Positions 1 through 9,916 are shown, counted from the stretch's first letter. The stretch is 64,000 bases of DNA from Leptospira ilyithenensis (GCF_004771005.1 NZ_RQHV01000061.1:558001-622000), one strand, 5' to 3'. The notes: generated by a model from the sequence alone, not told the origin. Numbers and translations are program-made.

Positions 1-756
1 AGGAAGACGTTTGTCCGACTTTTCTTCCAAAATGGATTTGTATTTTTGAATCTCATCCATGCTTGGAACCGATTCATTCGCAGCAGTGATGAGAACCTCT
101 GCAATTTTTTGAATTGATTTTTGGGTATTGGGATCATAGGTTCGGATTTCATCCACAGTATCTCCGAAAAAATCAATCCGTACCGGATAATTCGAATAAG
201 GAGTGTAAATATCAAGAATGCCACCCTTTAAACTGAAATGACCGAATTGTTCGCAGACTTCTTCCCTATGGTAACCCAAACGAACCAGTTCCGTTATCAA
301 TTTGGACAATACAAAATCTTTTCCTTGTTGGAGTAATACCGATTTTCCCCGCAAACTCTTCTTATGCGGAATCTTTCTGAGTATGGAAGATACTGATGTG
401 ATAAAGATCGCTTTTTTATCTGAAAAAATCCGATTGATAGAAAGGATTCGATCCCTTTTCCATTCCGTCTGCCATTTGGTATATTCGTAGGGAATGTTTT
501 CCGGACCGGAAAACAAATAGATAATATCATTCGGTAAAAAACTCAAAAGCTCACGATAGAAAGCTTCCGCTTCCTGATTCGTAGGCAAAATCACAACATA
601 ATGTTCGTTTGCTGAAATCTCTTTGAATAATTCGGATGTTACGAGGGAATGAGCGGATTCGGGAATGCCGCTTAAACTCACTTCCGATTTTTTTAACTGT
701 TTGGAAATCTCCTTATAATCTAGAGAAATCGATTTAGTAAGTTCTTTGGTTTTCAA
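1..756 (-). CDS. mfd: Transcription-repair coupling factor Mfd, N-terminal part (runs off the window)
   Basis: The reading frame is open from 756 to the window edge, giving the first 252 residues. Mfd is a DNA translocase that removes stalled RNA polymerase from lesions and recruits UvrA. The visible part matches the UvrB-like N-terminal module: GYHREEVCEQFGHFSLKGG followed by ILDIYTP, PVRIDFFGD and a DEIRTYDP segment is the family signature. No ATG fits, so I choose the TTG at 756-754. A GAGAG ribosome site overlaps the panC stop six bases upstream, so translation is probably coupled to panC. The RNA polymerase-binding and helicase parts lie outside the window. uvrA is also in this window but in another transcription unit. 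Confidence 0.93.
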   Translation of the reverse strand, partial: MKTKELTKSISLDYKEISKQLKKSEVSLSGIPESAHSLVTSELFKEISANEHYVVILPTNQEAEAFYRELLSFLPNDIIYLFSGPENIPYEYTKWQTEWKRDRILSINRIFSDKKAIFITSVSSILRKIPHKKSLRGKSVLLQQGKDFVLSKLITELVRLGYHREEVCEQFGHFSLKGGILDIYTPYSNYPVRIDFFGDTVDEIRTYDPNTQKSIQKIAEVLITAANESVPSMDEIQKYKSILEEKSDKRLP

Positions 757-765
757 GTGGTTCTC

Positions 766-1617
766 TCAAATTTTGGAAAAACGCTGATTGTCGATGAGTC
801 TGGTTTTTCCCAAGAAGACGGCAATCGCAAGTACAAGTTCTCCGTCCAATGTCAATTTTTCCTGCAAGGTATGCGGGTCAACCGACTCAATATAGTCTAT
901 CTTTACCTCAGGGGAAGACAAAAGAAAATCAGCTAAAATTTCATGAAAGACTTTCGGATTCTTTTCTCCGCCCACAAGAAGCTTTCCAGCAAGAGTAAAC
1001 ATTCTAGGAATAAGGCTAGCATTTTCCCTTTCTTTTTCCGTCAAACGGACGTTTCTGGAACTCATGGCAAGTCCATCTCTCTCCCTCAATGTGGGAACTC
1101 CTATGACTTGGATGGGAAAATCCAGTATATGAACCATCTCTTCGATGATTCTGAATTGTTGGTAGTCTTTCAGTCCGAAAAAGGCAAAGTCGGGATTTAG
1201 CAAATGAAACAGTTTGCTGACAACCAGCATCACACCTTCAAAGTGATTGGGTCTTGTACGACCGCAAAGATTTTTCTGAAGCGCAGGTTGTTTCATAATC
1301 AAGTCCGGAGTTCCATCCGGATAAACGACTTCCTTTGTCGGTATAAACACCAAATCAACTCCGGCCTCTTTGCATTTCTTCAAATCACCTTCCATATCCA
1401 AAGGATATTTCAGATAATCTTCAGGATCATTGAACTGAGTCGGATTTACAAATAGGGAGACTATGGTTTTGTCAGCCTTTGCTTTCGATTGTTCTATCAA
1501 TGAGATATGGCCAGAATGCAAATAACCCATAGTCGGTGCAAAACCGATTGTTTTGCCTTCTTTTTTCCAAAGGGAAATCCGAGTCTTCAACTCTTCTTTG
1601 GTTTTACATACAATCAC
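766..1617 (-). CDS. panC: Pantothenate synthetase (pantoate--beta-alanine ligase)
   Basis: This enzyme joins pantoate and beta-alanine with ATP to make pantothenate, the coenzyme A precursor, in the cytosol. The 283-residue length is normal. The nucleotide-binding PTMGYLHSGH is at residues 28-37, NPTQF at about 58-62, GLKDYQQ at 148-154 and the KMSKS-like loop DGLAMSSRN at 181-189, all family hallmarks. The start overlaps the hisD stop by four bases (ATGA), and the next gene, mfd, begins nine bases after the stop, so the three are one transcript. No other pan gene is nearby. Confidence 0.97.
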   Translation of the reverse strand: MIVCKTKEELKTRISLWKKEGKTIGFAPTMGYLHSGHISLIEQSKAKADKTIVSLFVNPTQFNDPEDYLKYPLDMEGDLKKCKEAGVDLVFIPTKEVVYPDGTPDLIMKQPALQKNLCGRTRPNHFEGVMLVVSKLFHLLNPDFAFFGLKDYQQFRIIEEMVHILDFPIQVIGVPTLRERDGLAMSSRNVRLTEKERENASLIPRMFTLAGKLLVGGEKNPKVFHEILADFLLSSPEVKIDYIESVDPHTLQEKLTLDGELVLAIAVFLGKTRLIDNQRFSKI

Positions 1618-2909
1618 TTCAAATCTTCCTCGTATCTCACTTTAACACTCGTTCCATGTTCTTCGTCCAAACCTTCCAGCTCGGACATCAGTTTAACATG
1701 AGGATAAAGTCTATTCAAAGATTCTTTTGTAATCTCCTGAAAAGTAACACGTTTGAGAAAACTATCCACACCTAATGAAGAATAAATTCTACTTCCTCCC
1801 GCAGTGGGAAGAATATGATTGGTTCCGCTGATATAATCTCCCATAGCCACAGGAGAATAATTTCCAAGGAATACCGAGCCTGCGTGTTCGATTCCCCCGA
1901 ATACGGAATGAGGATCTTCGGTTTGTATTTCCAAATGTTCCGGAGCAAGCAGGTTGGAAAATGTTACGCAATCTGCAAGGCTCGGAAAAATACAAATGCA
2001 CGAGTTTTCATAAATCGCTTTTTTCTTCATCTCCAATCGTTTCGGTCTTTCAACGAATGCGATTTCCAATTCTTTGGAAACGGACTCCGCAAATTTTGCG
2101 CTTGTGGTAAGCAGTACCGCAGAGGAATCCTCTCCGTGTTCCGCTTGAGACAACATATCACAAGCTACCCATTTCGGATTTGCGGATTCATCAGCGATGA
2201 TACAAACCTCACTCGGGCCCGCAGGACTATCTATCCCGATCTGACCAATACCGGCTAAGTAGGATTTGGCGGCGGCAACATAGGAATTTCCGGGTCCGAC
2301 TACAAATTCCGATCTGGGTATAGTTTCCGTACCGTAAGCAACGGCAGCAATTCCTTGGGCTCCCCCGACTGTTACGATGCGGTCAATTTCCAAAATTTGT
2401 GCAAGCCATACCAAAATATCGGGAAGTCCTCCCTTTTGTGGAGGGGTCACCAATTGTATCTCCTTTACACCTGCAATCTTTGCCGGGATAATTCCCATAA
2501 GAACGCTCGATGGATAAAGTGCAGTTCCTCCCGGAGCATAAACCGCAAGAGACGGGATGGGAGTATATTTTACGCCTAACAGATTTCCATCGACTTTTAC
2601 ATTCCAGGAATCCCTTTTCTGTGCACGATGGAACTCTTCTATATTTTTTTTTGCTGTAAGAAATGCGGTTTGAACGTCTCTCGGAACATTCGTTTGAATC
2701 GAACTCGGATCGAGAACGACGGAGTCCAGTCGGATGGAATCGAACTTCTCCGTAAATTCTTTAACAGCTTTGTCCCCGTTCTCTTTCACGGATTGAATGA
2801 TGGGGATTACTTTTTCTTTGGCGGAACTTAAATCCTCTTTTGCTTTCTTCAGCAAATGTTGAAAACCGGAAGGACGATCTAGATCCGCTTGCACAATCGA
2901 AACAGGCAT
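1614..2909 (-). CDS. hisD: Histidinol dehydrogenase
   Basis: HisD catalyses the last two oxidations of histidine synthesis, histidinol to histidine, using NAD+ and zinc. The protein has the usual length (431 residues). The nucleotide and substrate region GGAQGIAAVAYGTETIP is followed by VVGPGNSYV, SPAGPSEV and the zinc-site segment SQAEHGEDS; a second ligand region GTNHILPT lies nearer the C terminus. It begins with ATG at 2909, 45 bases after the upstream envelope gene, and overlaps panC by four bases. hisC is about 30 kb away on the other strand, so the his genes are scattered here rather than in one operon. Confidence 0.97.
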   Translation of the reverse strand: MPVSIVQADLDRPSGFQHLLKKAKEDLSSAKEKVIPIIQSVKENGDKAVKEFTEKFDSIRLDSVVLDPSSIQTNVPRDVQTAFLTAKKNIEEFHRAQKRDSWNVKVDGNLLGVKYTPIPSLAVYAPGGTALYPSSVLMGIIPAKIAGVKEIQLVTPPQKGGLPDILVWLAQILEIDRIVTVGGAQGIAAVAYGTETIPRSEFVVGPGNSYVAAAKSYLAGIGQIGIDSPAGPSEVCIIADESANPKWVACDMLSQAEHGEDSSAVLLTTSAKFAESVSKELEIAFVERPKRLEMKKKAIYENSCICIFPSLADCVTFSNLLAPEHLEIQTEDPHSVFGGIEHAGSVFLGNYSPVAMGDYISGTNHILPTAGGSRIYSSLGVDSFLKRVTFQEITKESLNRLYPHVKLMSELEGLDEEHGTSVKVRYEEDLK

Positions 2910-2954
2910 AAGAATACCTTATTTCGAATTACACTCTAATCTCAAGCTTTTTGT

Positions 2955-4154
2955 CTAATAGCGAAGCGAGAATTCCACCTGATAAGAAGAGGATACATTG
3001 TATCCTGAGACAGGCTGGATAGAAGAGAAAGGGTCTGCCGCCATTTTGGCGTTAACTCTTGCTGTCTCCTGTCCCAAAGGAAGACCGGGAGCCGTTTCCA
3101 AGCCCGCAACGTTTCTTCTCGCGGAAAAATAAGCATCCACAAGATTATAGAGCACAAATAATCCCAACACTCCCGCACCGGTTTGAATCGTTGTTAATTG
3201 TTGTTTTGCAGAGTTGAAATTTGCCTGCGCGGAATTTCGATTCAGTAACCACAAAGCTTGCGAATTCGGATCCTCGGCAAGAAACACTCCTACAAGTACT
3301 GCGCTTTCATAAGAAGACTTTGCCGATTGAAATTTGGAATAAGAACTTGCATAAGCACCTGCGACTCCTATGGCAACAACGGGGTATACGTAAAATTTCC
3401 AATTCTGGCCATCTATGTATTTTTGTCCCCAACCGGGAATAAGAGAGGATCGCCAAAAAGTTGACCAGTAAGGAGTTTCGTAATAATCTTCGGGAATTTC
3501 CTTTTTCAAGATCCTTTCCTGTCTTGTGGCGAAACGTTCTGCCTTTTCTTTGGTTTCTGAAAAAACAATTCTTTGTTTTACATTCAAAGCTTTCTTTCTG
3601 GGATTTTCCAAAACCAAATCATATATACCGGTATTCATACTAGGGTCTATATCAAATACTACCCGCGCCCTGGTTGCTGATTCCACTTCGATTTTTTTCG
3701 CTGGGATTTTTTTTCCGTCGATGACCATGTAAACTCTCATTTGATCGACGAAATCCGTACCTTGCAGATTAAAAACTTTTTGTTTGTCTTCTTTGGAAAT
3801 GGAATAAATACTATCGTTGGTTAAAGTAGGGACTTTGGAAACAACCACTTCCAACTTTACCCATTCGGAATAAGCACCGACTTTACCCAGTTTGTTGATC
3901 ACACCTACCCTATGTTCATAAACTCCCGATCCCAAATTGGTTACATTATACGAATTGGATGTTGTCTTTTCGGATAATACCATATATCCGTTCGAGTTTT
4001 TGATTTCCAAAATATATCCCGAAGCCCCTGGGATTTCCTGCCATGATATGGATTGAGGAGGCTCATCGTTCGAGACCGGATCTTCGGCGTAAACATTTGA
4101 TATAAAAAATACCAGACAGAAACTAAAAAATCCGTTCAGGATTCTATTCCACAT
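2955..4154 (-). CDS. Membrane protein with Fn3-like N-terminal domain and C-terminal SLIPGWGQ (DUF5683-like) segment
   Basis: Function not known. Residues 1-23 form a signal peptide ending near VYA. Residues 30-105 look like a fibronectin-type fold (SWQEIPGASGYILEI, SGVYEHRVGV). Residues about 110-205 resemble an IPT/TIG-like beta domain. The C-terminal part begins with WRSSLIPGWGQKY and carries two hydrophobic stretches (VYPVVAIGVAGAYASS and VLGLFVLYNLVDAYFSA), the pattern of DUF5683-type proteins. The start overlaps the end of the upstream FecR gene by 11 bases, so the two are probably made together. I infer an envelope protein that works with the FecR/Fn3 protein; the domain names rest on motif appearance only. 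Confidence 0.85.
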   Translation of the reverse strand: MWNRILNGFFSFCLVFFISNVYAEDPVSNDEPPQSISWQEIPGASGYILEIKNSNGYMVLSEKTTSNSYNVTNLGSGVYEHRVGVINKLGKVGAYSEWVKLEVVVSKVPTLTNDSIYSISKEDKQKVFNLQGTDFVDQMRVYMVIDGKKIPAKKIEVESATRARVVFDIDPSMNTGIYDLVLENPRKKALNVKQRIVFSETKEKAERFATRQERILKKEIPEDYYETPYWSTFWRSSLIPGWGQKYIDGQNWKFYVYPVVAIGVAGAYASSYSKFQSAKSSYESAVLVGVFLAEDPNSQALWLLNRNSAQANFNSAKQQLTTIQTGAGVLGLFVLYNLVDAYFSARRNVAGLETAPGLPLGQETARVNAKMAADPFSSIQPVSGYNVSSSYQVEFSLRY

Positions 4155-6267
4155 AGATTTTTCCCGGGGTTAAAATTTTAGGAACTTTCATCGCAGGCAA
4201 TGATATATAGAATTCGGATCTATGATAAACGGATTCTTTTTCGCCGGAAGTTGTTCCATACAAGGAACAAAGTTCTACGCGAAACCTGCCTTCATTTAAT
4301 TTTTGCAAATCGTTGAAACCGTATTTGGGTTGTGTCACCCTTTCGCTAAACACTTGTTTTTCGCGAACGCCGCTGATATCGATCAAACGGATTCTATAAC
4401 CGATCGCTTTTTCCGTAGGTTTCCAAGCAAATGCGATGTTAGTTCTGGAAAGCAAATCAACTGTCTCTCCCCGGGTAGGTGTAACCAAAACTGGGGGTTC
4501 CATAGAAGTGTTAAAGGAAAAATTCCAAGAATCACTGGAAGTGTTTCCGGAATTGGATGTTCCGGTTACACGCCAATAGTATTTCCCGAATTCTTTCAGT
4601 TTTACTTCCTGATAATGATTCGAAGTTGTTTCTTTTAAGATTACTGAATTGAAATCGGAGGATTTGGAAACTTCCAAAACATATTCCGATTTTGCAGAAA
4701 GTTTTTTCCAACGAAGTACTGTTCCGCTGTTTTCGTTTGCTTCCACATCAGAACCGTTATTCGGAGAAACCAGGTTCAAATCTTCTTTTGCAACGATGGA
4801 AAAATTACCGATCGCGGAAACAATATCCTCTTTTCCGCCTTGAGTTCCGCGAACTCTCCAAAAATAATTTCCTTCGCTCAGATCGGAACCAAGTTTTAAA
4901 AAATTACTTTGAGTGGTTTGTTTGATAATCGTTTTTGAAAAATTGGAATCGGAACTGATCTCCAAAGCGAAAGAAGGAAAATCCTTATTGTCCTTCCAAG
5001 TGAAGAAAATATTATTTTGAATCTGATCTTTGGTAAATACTTTTCCTTTGGCGGGTTCCAGTATCACTGGAGGCTCCAGACTGAGTTTTTTGCCAACGGT
5101 GAATTTACTTACGGAAGAAATTTTCTCCTGTACATCGGGCATATTGGATTTTGCAATTACCCTGGCGAAATATGCCCCGTCTCCCAAACCGTCGAATGCG
5201 ATGGATTGATTTTGAGTTTGTTTGGATTTTAATCCTTTTGTAAACCCCGTATCTTCCGCGATCTGTGCCGTATAACTACTGTACAATTCCAATTGATTCC
5301 ATGCAATCTTAACAACGGGAAGATCGTTTGTATAATTATAATTTTCTCCGTCCCTTGGGGAAAACAGCCTGAGAGGAGGATCGGTTAACACCCGAAATCT
5401 CCCGGTTTCGGAGAACTGTTTCGTCTTTGACTCGGGGTCAAGGTATGCGATTCTCCAGTAATAGGAGCCGTTACCTAAAGATTTGGAATAAGACCCGGAT
5501 TTGATTTTATCTTTTAATACAAGTTTGGTGAAATCATGAGAAGTTGACACTTCGATCACAGGAGAAGTTCCTTTCAAGGTCTCTTGGGTCACTCCGTTAA
5601 ATGTAAAGCCGATGGTTTCATTGCCGGATTCGACAAAATAATTTTTCTTATCAGGAGGAGACACCAAACTGAATTTAGGCTTGGAAACCCGGACACCTTC
5701 TTTGGAGACGCTCGCCATTTGATCTTTTCCAACGGTCTCTTCTTTGCCATTGGAATGGATCTTCGCTTCCCCCTGTCCTACCTTGACATTCAACTCGTCT
5801 TTCGTTTTATCCAGTTTGACATCACCCTTACCTACTTCTACGGTTTTGTCCCCCGAAGTGATTTTCATTTTGGTTTCACCGGTGCTTCCTCCTTCGCGAG
5901 CAGCATCAAAGGCACCATAGGCAAAATTGATATTTATGTTCTTGTCGGAAATATCCAAAAGGATCATTGAATTTTCGGCAATATTGATTTTAGTTCCGTC
6001 ATTCAATGTAAGAATCGCATCCGAAAATCCTTCCGTACGAATCGTATCTCTGTTCTTTACTTCCGACCTGGATTCGATATTATCCCAAACAACTTGGTCG
6101 TTGTATTTTCTAAGAACTGTTTTGGTTTTAAAAGTAAGTACACCGATGGTAGGGCTGTCAGATTCGCCGGGGCGTGCTGTTAAATTTTTATATAATAAAA
6201 ACGAAAACAGTCCTATCAAAGAAAGCAGGAAGGTGACTACGTATTTTGTATCATTGAAAAAACGCAT
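4144..6267 (-). CDS. FecR-domain protein with about five Fn3-like repeats
   Basis: A large envelope protein of 707 residues. A single membrane segment (residues about 9-28) anchors it. It is followed by a FecR-type domain (about 55-170: TLNDGTKINIAENS, FAYGAFDA, KMKITSGDKTVEVGKGDVKL). Then come roughly five repeated units of about 95 residues, each containing a SPxxG or EPAKGK-type turn, an aromatic-Ala-x-I/V-x-x-D strand and a YYWRV or YFARV strand, typical of Fn3-like beta sandwiches. FecR domains usually sit in anti-sigma regulators, but no ECF sigma factor is nearby, so a structural or peptidoglycan-linked role is more likely. It lies eight bases after the adenylate cyclase gene and overlaps the next gene by 11 bases. 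Confidence 0.88.
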   Translation of the reverse strand: MRFFNDTKYVVTFLLSLIGLFSFLLYKNLTARPGESDSPTIGVLTFKTKTVLRKYNDQVVWDNIESRSEVKNRDTIRTEGFSDAILTLNDGTKINIAENSMILLDISDKNININFAYGAFDAAREGGSTGETKMKITSGDKTVEVGKGDVKLDKTKDELNVKVGQGEAKIHSNGKEETVGKDQMASVSKEGVRVSKPKFSLVSPPDKKNYFVESGNETIGFTFNGVTQETLKGTSPVIEVSTSHDFTKLVLKDKIKSGSYSKSLGNGSYYWRIAYLDPESKTKQFSETGRFRVLTDPPLRLFSPRDGENYNYTNDLPVVKIAWNQLELYSSYTAQIAEDTGFTKGLKSKQTQNQSIAFDGLGDGAYFARVIAKSNMPDVQEKISSVSKFTVGKKLSLEPPVILEPAKGKVFTKDQIQNNIFFTWKDNKDFPSFALEISSDSNFSKTIIKQTTQSNFLKLGSDLSEGNYFWRVRGTQGGKEDIVSAIGNFSIVAKEDLNLVSPNNGSDVEANENSGTVLRWKKLSAKSEYVLEVSKSSDFNSVILKETTSNHYQEVKLKEFGKYYWRVTGTSNSGNTSSDSWNFSFNTSMEPPVLVTPTRGETVDLLSRTNIAFAWKPTEKAIGYRIRLIDISGVREKQVFSERVTQPKYGFNDLQKLNEGRFRVELCSLYGTTSGEKESVYHRSEFYISLPAMKVPKILTPGKIYVE

Positions 6268-6275
6268 ATGTCACC

Positions 6276-9095
6276 TTATTTGTGGGTCCTTGTAAACACC
6301 CCATCCCAATCTTTTCCGGGAGAGGAAAGTTTGTATTCCAAACACCTTTCTATAATTAAATGAGAAGCTTTGTCTTTTTTACCTTTCGCTTTCTCAGCAT
6401 TTTCAAATAAGGAAATCGCCTTGTCCCAATCTTGGTTTAGGTAAGCTGTAAACCCGGATTCGTACAATTCTCCCGCCTCAATAATATTTTGACTGACCTC
6501 GGATCTAAAACCGATGAGTTCGTGTATTTTTACCGGCTCGTTTTTTCCTTTTACCCGGACCAAATCCAGATAGCGGGAGAACATCTCCGTTTCCGTGGCT
6601 TGTTTTACGGAATCACTGATCAATATATTGACTCCATAGTCCTTTCCTGCCGCTTCCAAACGAGCTGCGAGGTTGACTGTGTCCCCCATCATTGTATAGG
6701 AAGCAAGAGCATCCGTGCCCATAAATCCCACTTTTGCAAGACCGGAATTCAATCCGATACGGCAATCCATGGCTTGCGCTTCTTTTGAATACAAATTGTT
6801 TTTGGTCCAATATTCCCTCAAATCAGCGAGTTTAGCAATCATTTCCACACTGGCACGTGCCGCTTTCAATTCATGATCGGGAACAAGGACTGGAGCATTG
6901 AAAATTCCTACAATGGCATCACCGATGTATTTGTCCAAAACTCCGTCGTGACGTTTTAGTATCAAAGTCATCGCAGAAAGATATTCATTGAGAAGTGCTG
7001 CAAGATCTGCGGATTTCAGCTGCTCGGAAATCGTAGAGAAGCCTGCGATATCGGAAAAGAAGGCTGTAATGTTTGCCTCCGATCCTCGTTTCAAAGCAGC
7101 AAGATCCACCATCGCTTCCTGTACCACGACAGGATCGATCATACTTCCCAAGATACTTTTTACTTTTTCCCTTTCTTCCAGACCGTGTCCCATTTCCACA
7201 AAGTATTGGGTGAGCATTCCCACCTCATCTTTGGTAGTCGGTTTGATCCCTACCCGAAAATTTCCTTTTGCAATTTCCAAAGTAGCAGATAACAACAGCA
7301 AGATGGGCTTGGTGATGGTTTTCGAGAAAAAGAATACGGCAAGAATCGCAGAACAAAGACCGATTCCCATAATATAAAGATTTTTTCTTTGGATATCATA
7401 TACGTCTTCAAAAGCTTTGTCTTCGGAGACGATTGTAATCACTCCCGCGTCCGCAAGTCCTATCTTTTGAAAGGAACCTAGAAAAGGGGATTTCAATTCA
7501 GGATCGATATAACTGCTTTGTGCCTTATTCGCAGCACTCGTGAGCATCGTGCGGACAATCGGCATCGAAGACAAATCCGTTGCAGCTAACACCAAATCTT
7601 CCTTCGGATGGGCGATCACAATTCCTTTCCCGTTTACCATAAAAACGGTTTGAATTCCTTTCTTCTCAAAGGCACTGATGATCTTGTCCAATTTGACTAT
7701 CATCACCAGGATATTGTCCAACTGACCGTTTTCGGAAGCAGGTATTGCGATGGCAAAGGAAGGTTCTTGGAAACCCGGACTGGAATTCAGTAAGATAGGT
7801 TGGCCGTTGAATGCTTCCGCCAATGCATCCTTATTTCGAAGCACTACGTTCTGGAAATCTTCTTCCGTAAGAGAAGATTGTTTCAATTCTTCTTCATTGA
7901 ACACATGTTTTTTAAGAACCAGCAAATCTCCTTGTTTCTCAAAAATCCCCAAATATATAAATTCTTTATCACTTTCAAAGAATGTACGAATCAATAACTT
8001 CCTTTGATCTTCCGGTAATCCTTGCGAAGTAAGTGTTGTTGCGATTTGGCGGCCCTTTACCACTACGCTGAGTATGTCATCTTTTACTTTTAATCCGACG
8101 ATTTCCGCCAATTCCAAGTTATTTGCCCGAAGGGACAACTCTGTGGATCTTTTGAAAAAGAAAGATGCAAATATAATGATTGAGGATACGGACAAGATGA
8201 ACAGAAGGGAAATCACTCCCATCATTTTTACCTGGATGGAAAATTTGGACTTAGGAGGTTCTTCCTGATGTGTCGGAACGGAAACAACCTCTTCTTTTTT
8301 TTCCAAAACGGATGTGCCGTTCTTTGATTCTGTTTTTATTTCAATGGGTTTTGTTTCAGGTTCCGAAGGAAGGATCGCTTCCTTCGCTTCCACAACTTCA
8401 ATGTTAGTCGGCACAGACATTCCCATTTCTTCACGAACTTCATCCAAAGACTCTTTTTCCAAACGGGAAACAGAAATCGCTATCGGTTCCGGAGTGAGAA
8501 CCTCTTCTTTTTTCTTTTCAAGTATAATTGTTTTGGCAATAAAAGTTTCCGGTTCCGGTCTTACTTCTTTCACAAGAGGAGAACCAATGATTGAGATAGG
8601 AGGAGCATTTCTGGATTGGAGATTTTTTTTGGGAAAAGGTTTTTTAACATCTTTTGAAAACTCTTCTAACAGAAGATAGTTTTCTCCAATGAGTCCGAAT
8701 TGTTTTGCTACGGATTCCCAAGCCAGATTTTGGTTGGAAGAAAGTAAAATTTTTGCAAACTGAAGACGTGCATTCTCTTCCTCATCTGCGGATATCAAAA
8801 CCGCGATGGTTTTGTTTTCCAAAGTTCCGGCCCAAACATTGCTCAAATCCTTCACAGCTTCAGGATCACTGGAAAGATAAAACGGATATTCAACATATTG
8901 GCAATAACTCGGTATTCCCCAAAGAGGACCGCCAAACCTGTACTCCTTTCCTATAGTCAAACTTCTTGATTGAAAAAAAAGATAAGTTCCGTCGGCCCAG
9001 TTCCAAGTTTCTAAACTTTGCGGGGCTCTGTCCCAAACCAGAAAACGTATTTCTGAGTTGGCAAGGAAGGGAATATCGGGAGAAATTTCTAGCAT
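6276..9095 (-). CDS. Class III adenylate/guanylate cyclase with N-terminal cytosolic extension, Cache-like sensor and HAMP
   Basis: A receptor cyclase of 939 residues that probably makes cAMP. Residues 1-150 form an unrecognised domain containing many aromatic residues, then a charged Pro/Glu/Lys-rich linker (150-285). TM1 spans about 291-314, an extracytoplasmic dCache-like sensor 320-570, TM2 574-591, HAMP 592-645 and the class III catalytic domain from about 675. FFSDIAGFSTISE contains the first metal Asp (D682) and KYIGDAIVGIFNAP the second (D726), so the metal site is intact; GDTVNLAARLEA also matches. The C-terminal 70 residues look TPR-like (YESGFTAYLNQDWDKAISLF). Substrate choice (ATP or GTP) cannot be settled by eye. 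It heads the minus-strand operon and is divergent from xth. Confidence 0.92.
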   Translation of the reverse strand: MLEISPDIPFLANSEIRFLVWDRAPQSLETWNWADGTYLFFQSRSLTIGKEYRFGGPLWGIPSYCQYVEYPFYLSSDPEAVKDLSNVWAGTLENKTIAVLISADEEENARLQFAKILLSSNQNLAWESVAKQFGLIGENYLLLEEFSKDVKKPFPKKNLQSRNAPPISIIGSPLVKEVRPEPETFIAKTIILEKKKEEVLTPEPIAISVSRLEKESLDEVREEMGMSVPTNIEVVEAKEAILPSEPETKPIEIKTESKNGTSVLEKKEEVVSVPTHQEEPPKSKFSIQVKMMGVISLLFILSVSSIIIFASFFFKRSTELSLRANNLELAEIVGLKVKDDILSVVVKGRQIATTLTSQGLPEDQRKLLIRTFFESDKEFIYLGIFEKQGDLLVLKKHVFNEEELKQSSLTEEDFQNVVLRNKDALAEAFNGQPILLNSSPGFQEPSFAIAIPASENGQLDNILVMIVKLDKIISAFEKKGIQTVFMVNGKGIVIAHPKEDLVLAATDLSSMPIVRTMLTSAANKAQSSYIDPELKSPFLGSFQKIGLADAGVITIVSEDKAFEDVYDIQRKNLYIMGIGLCSAILAVFFFSKTITKPILLLLSATLEIAKGNFRVGIKPTTKDEVGMLTQYFVEMGHGLEEREKVKSILGSMIDPVVVQEAMVDLAALKRGSEANITAFFSDIAGFSTISEQLKSADLAALLNEYLSAMTLILKRHDGVLDKYIGDAIVGIFNAPVLVPDHELKAARASVEMIAKLADLREYWTKNNLYSKEAQAMDCRIGLNSGLAKVGFMGTDALASYTMMGDTVNLAARLEAAGKDYGVNILISDSVKQATETEMFSRYLDLVRVKGKNEPVKIHELIGFRSEVSQNIIEAGELYESGFTAYLNQDWDKAISLFENAEKAKGKKDKASHLIIERCLEYKLSSPGKDWDGVFTRTHK

Positions 9096-9145
9096 ACCTG
9101 TTTTAATATCGACTATTTAATGATTATTTTCGATTCCATTTCTAT

Positions 9146-9916
9146 ATGAAATTTCTTACCTTAAATTGCAACGGAATTCGTTCTGCCACATCGAAAGGAT
9201 TGGTAGATTTGATTAAAAAAGAGAAACCCGATATCTTTGCATTCCAGGAAACAAAAGCACCTCTTGCAGAAATAGACAAAGAACATTGGACCAAGCTCGG
9301 TTATAAAGCATATTGCTGTGTTGCTGATAAACCCGGTTATAGTGGTGTAGCGATCTTTACTAAGCTTGAGCCGAAAAAGAGTGATATTGGCTATGGTGAT
9401 GGGATTTTTCTTTCCGAAGGTAGATCCGTATTATTGGAATTTTCTGATTTTTATTTTTGGAATCTTTACTTTCCATCGGGTACAAGTGGGGAAGAAAGAC
9501 AAGCCATCAAATATGTTTTTTTAGATCGGGTAGTTGAGCTTACAAAAAATTTACTAAAAAAGAAAAAACCTCTTCTGATCTGCGGAGATGTAAACATCGC
9601 ACATACGGAAATCGACATTCACAACCCGAAAGGAAATGAAAAGAACAGCGGGTTTTTACCGGAAGAACGCAAGTGGATGACCAACTATCTTTCCATGGGA
9701 ATGGTCGATTGTTTTAGAAAATTGCACCCTGACAAAAAGGATCTCTACTCTTGGTGGACCTATCGTTTCCAAGCAAGGAAAAACAATAAGGGATGGAGGA
9801 TTGATTATTTTCTGGGTTCTGAGAAATTGGAGTCTCAACTCAAATCGGCAAAGATCATAACAGAACCTTCGGTATCCGATCACGCTCCCGTAGTGCTCGA
9901 AATTCAATTCACTTGA
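9146..9916 (+). CDS. xth: Exodeoxyribonuclease III / AP endonuclease
   Basis: This Mg2+-dependent enzyme cuts DNA 5' of abasic sites in base excision repair and removes 3' blocking groups. At 256 residues it has the standard single-domain length. Motifs run in order: FLTLNCNGIRSA at the N terminus, FQETKAP (metal Glu), GDVNIAHTEID (active-site Asp and Asn) and SDHAPVVLE (catalytic Asp-His) at the C terminus. The ATG at 9146 lies 50 bases from the divergent cyclase start, so the short AT-rich gap must hold both promoters. The next gene starts 31 bases after its stop and may be cotranscribed. Confidence 0.97.
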   Translation: MKFLTLNCNGIRSATSKGLVDLIKKEKPDIFAFQETKAPLAEIDKEHWTKLGYKAYCCVADKPGYSGVAIFTKLEPKKSDIGYGDGIFLSEGRSVLLEFSDFYFWNLYFPSGTSGEERQAIKYVFLDRVVELTKNLLKKKKPLLICGDVNIAHTEIDIHNPKGNEKNSGFLPEERKWMTNYLSMGMVDCFRKLHPDKKDLYSWWTYRFQARKNNKGWRIDYFLGSEKLESQLKSAKIITEPSVSDHAPVVLEIQFT

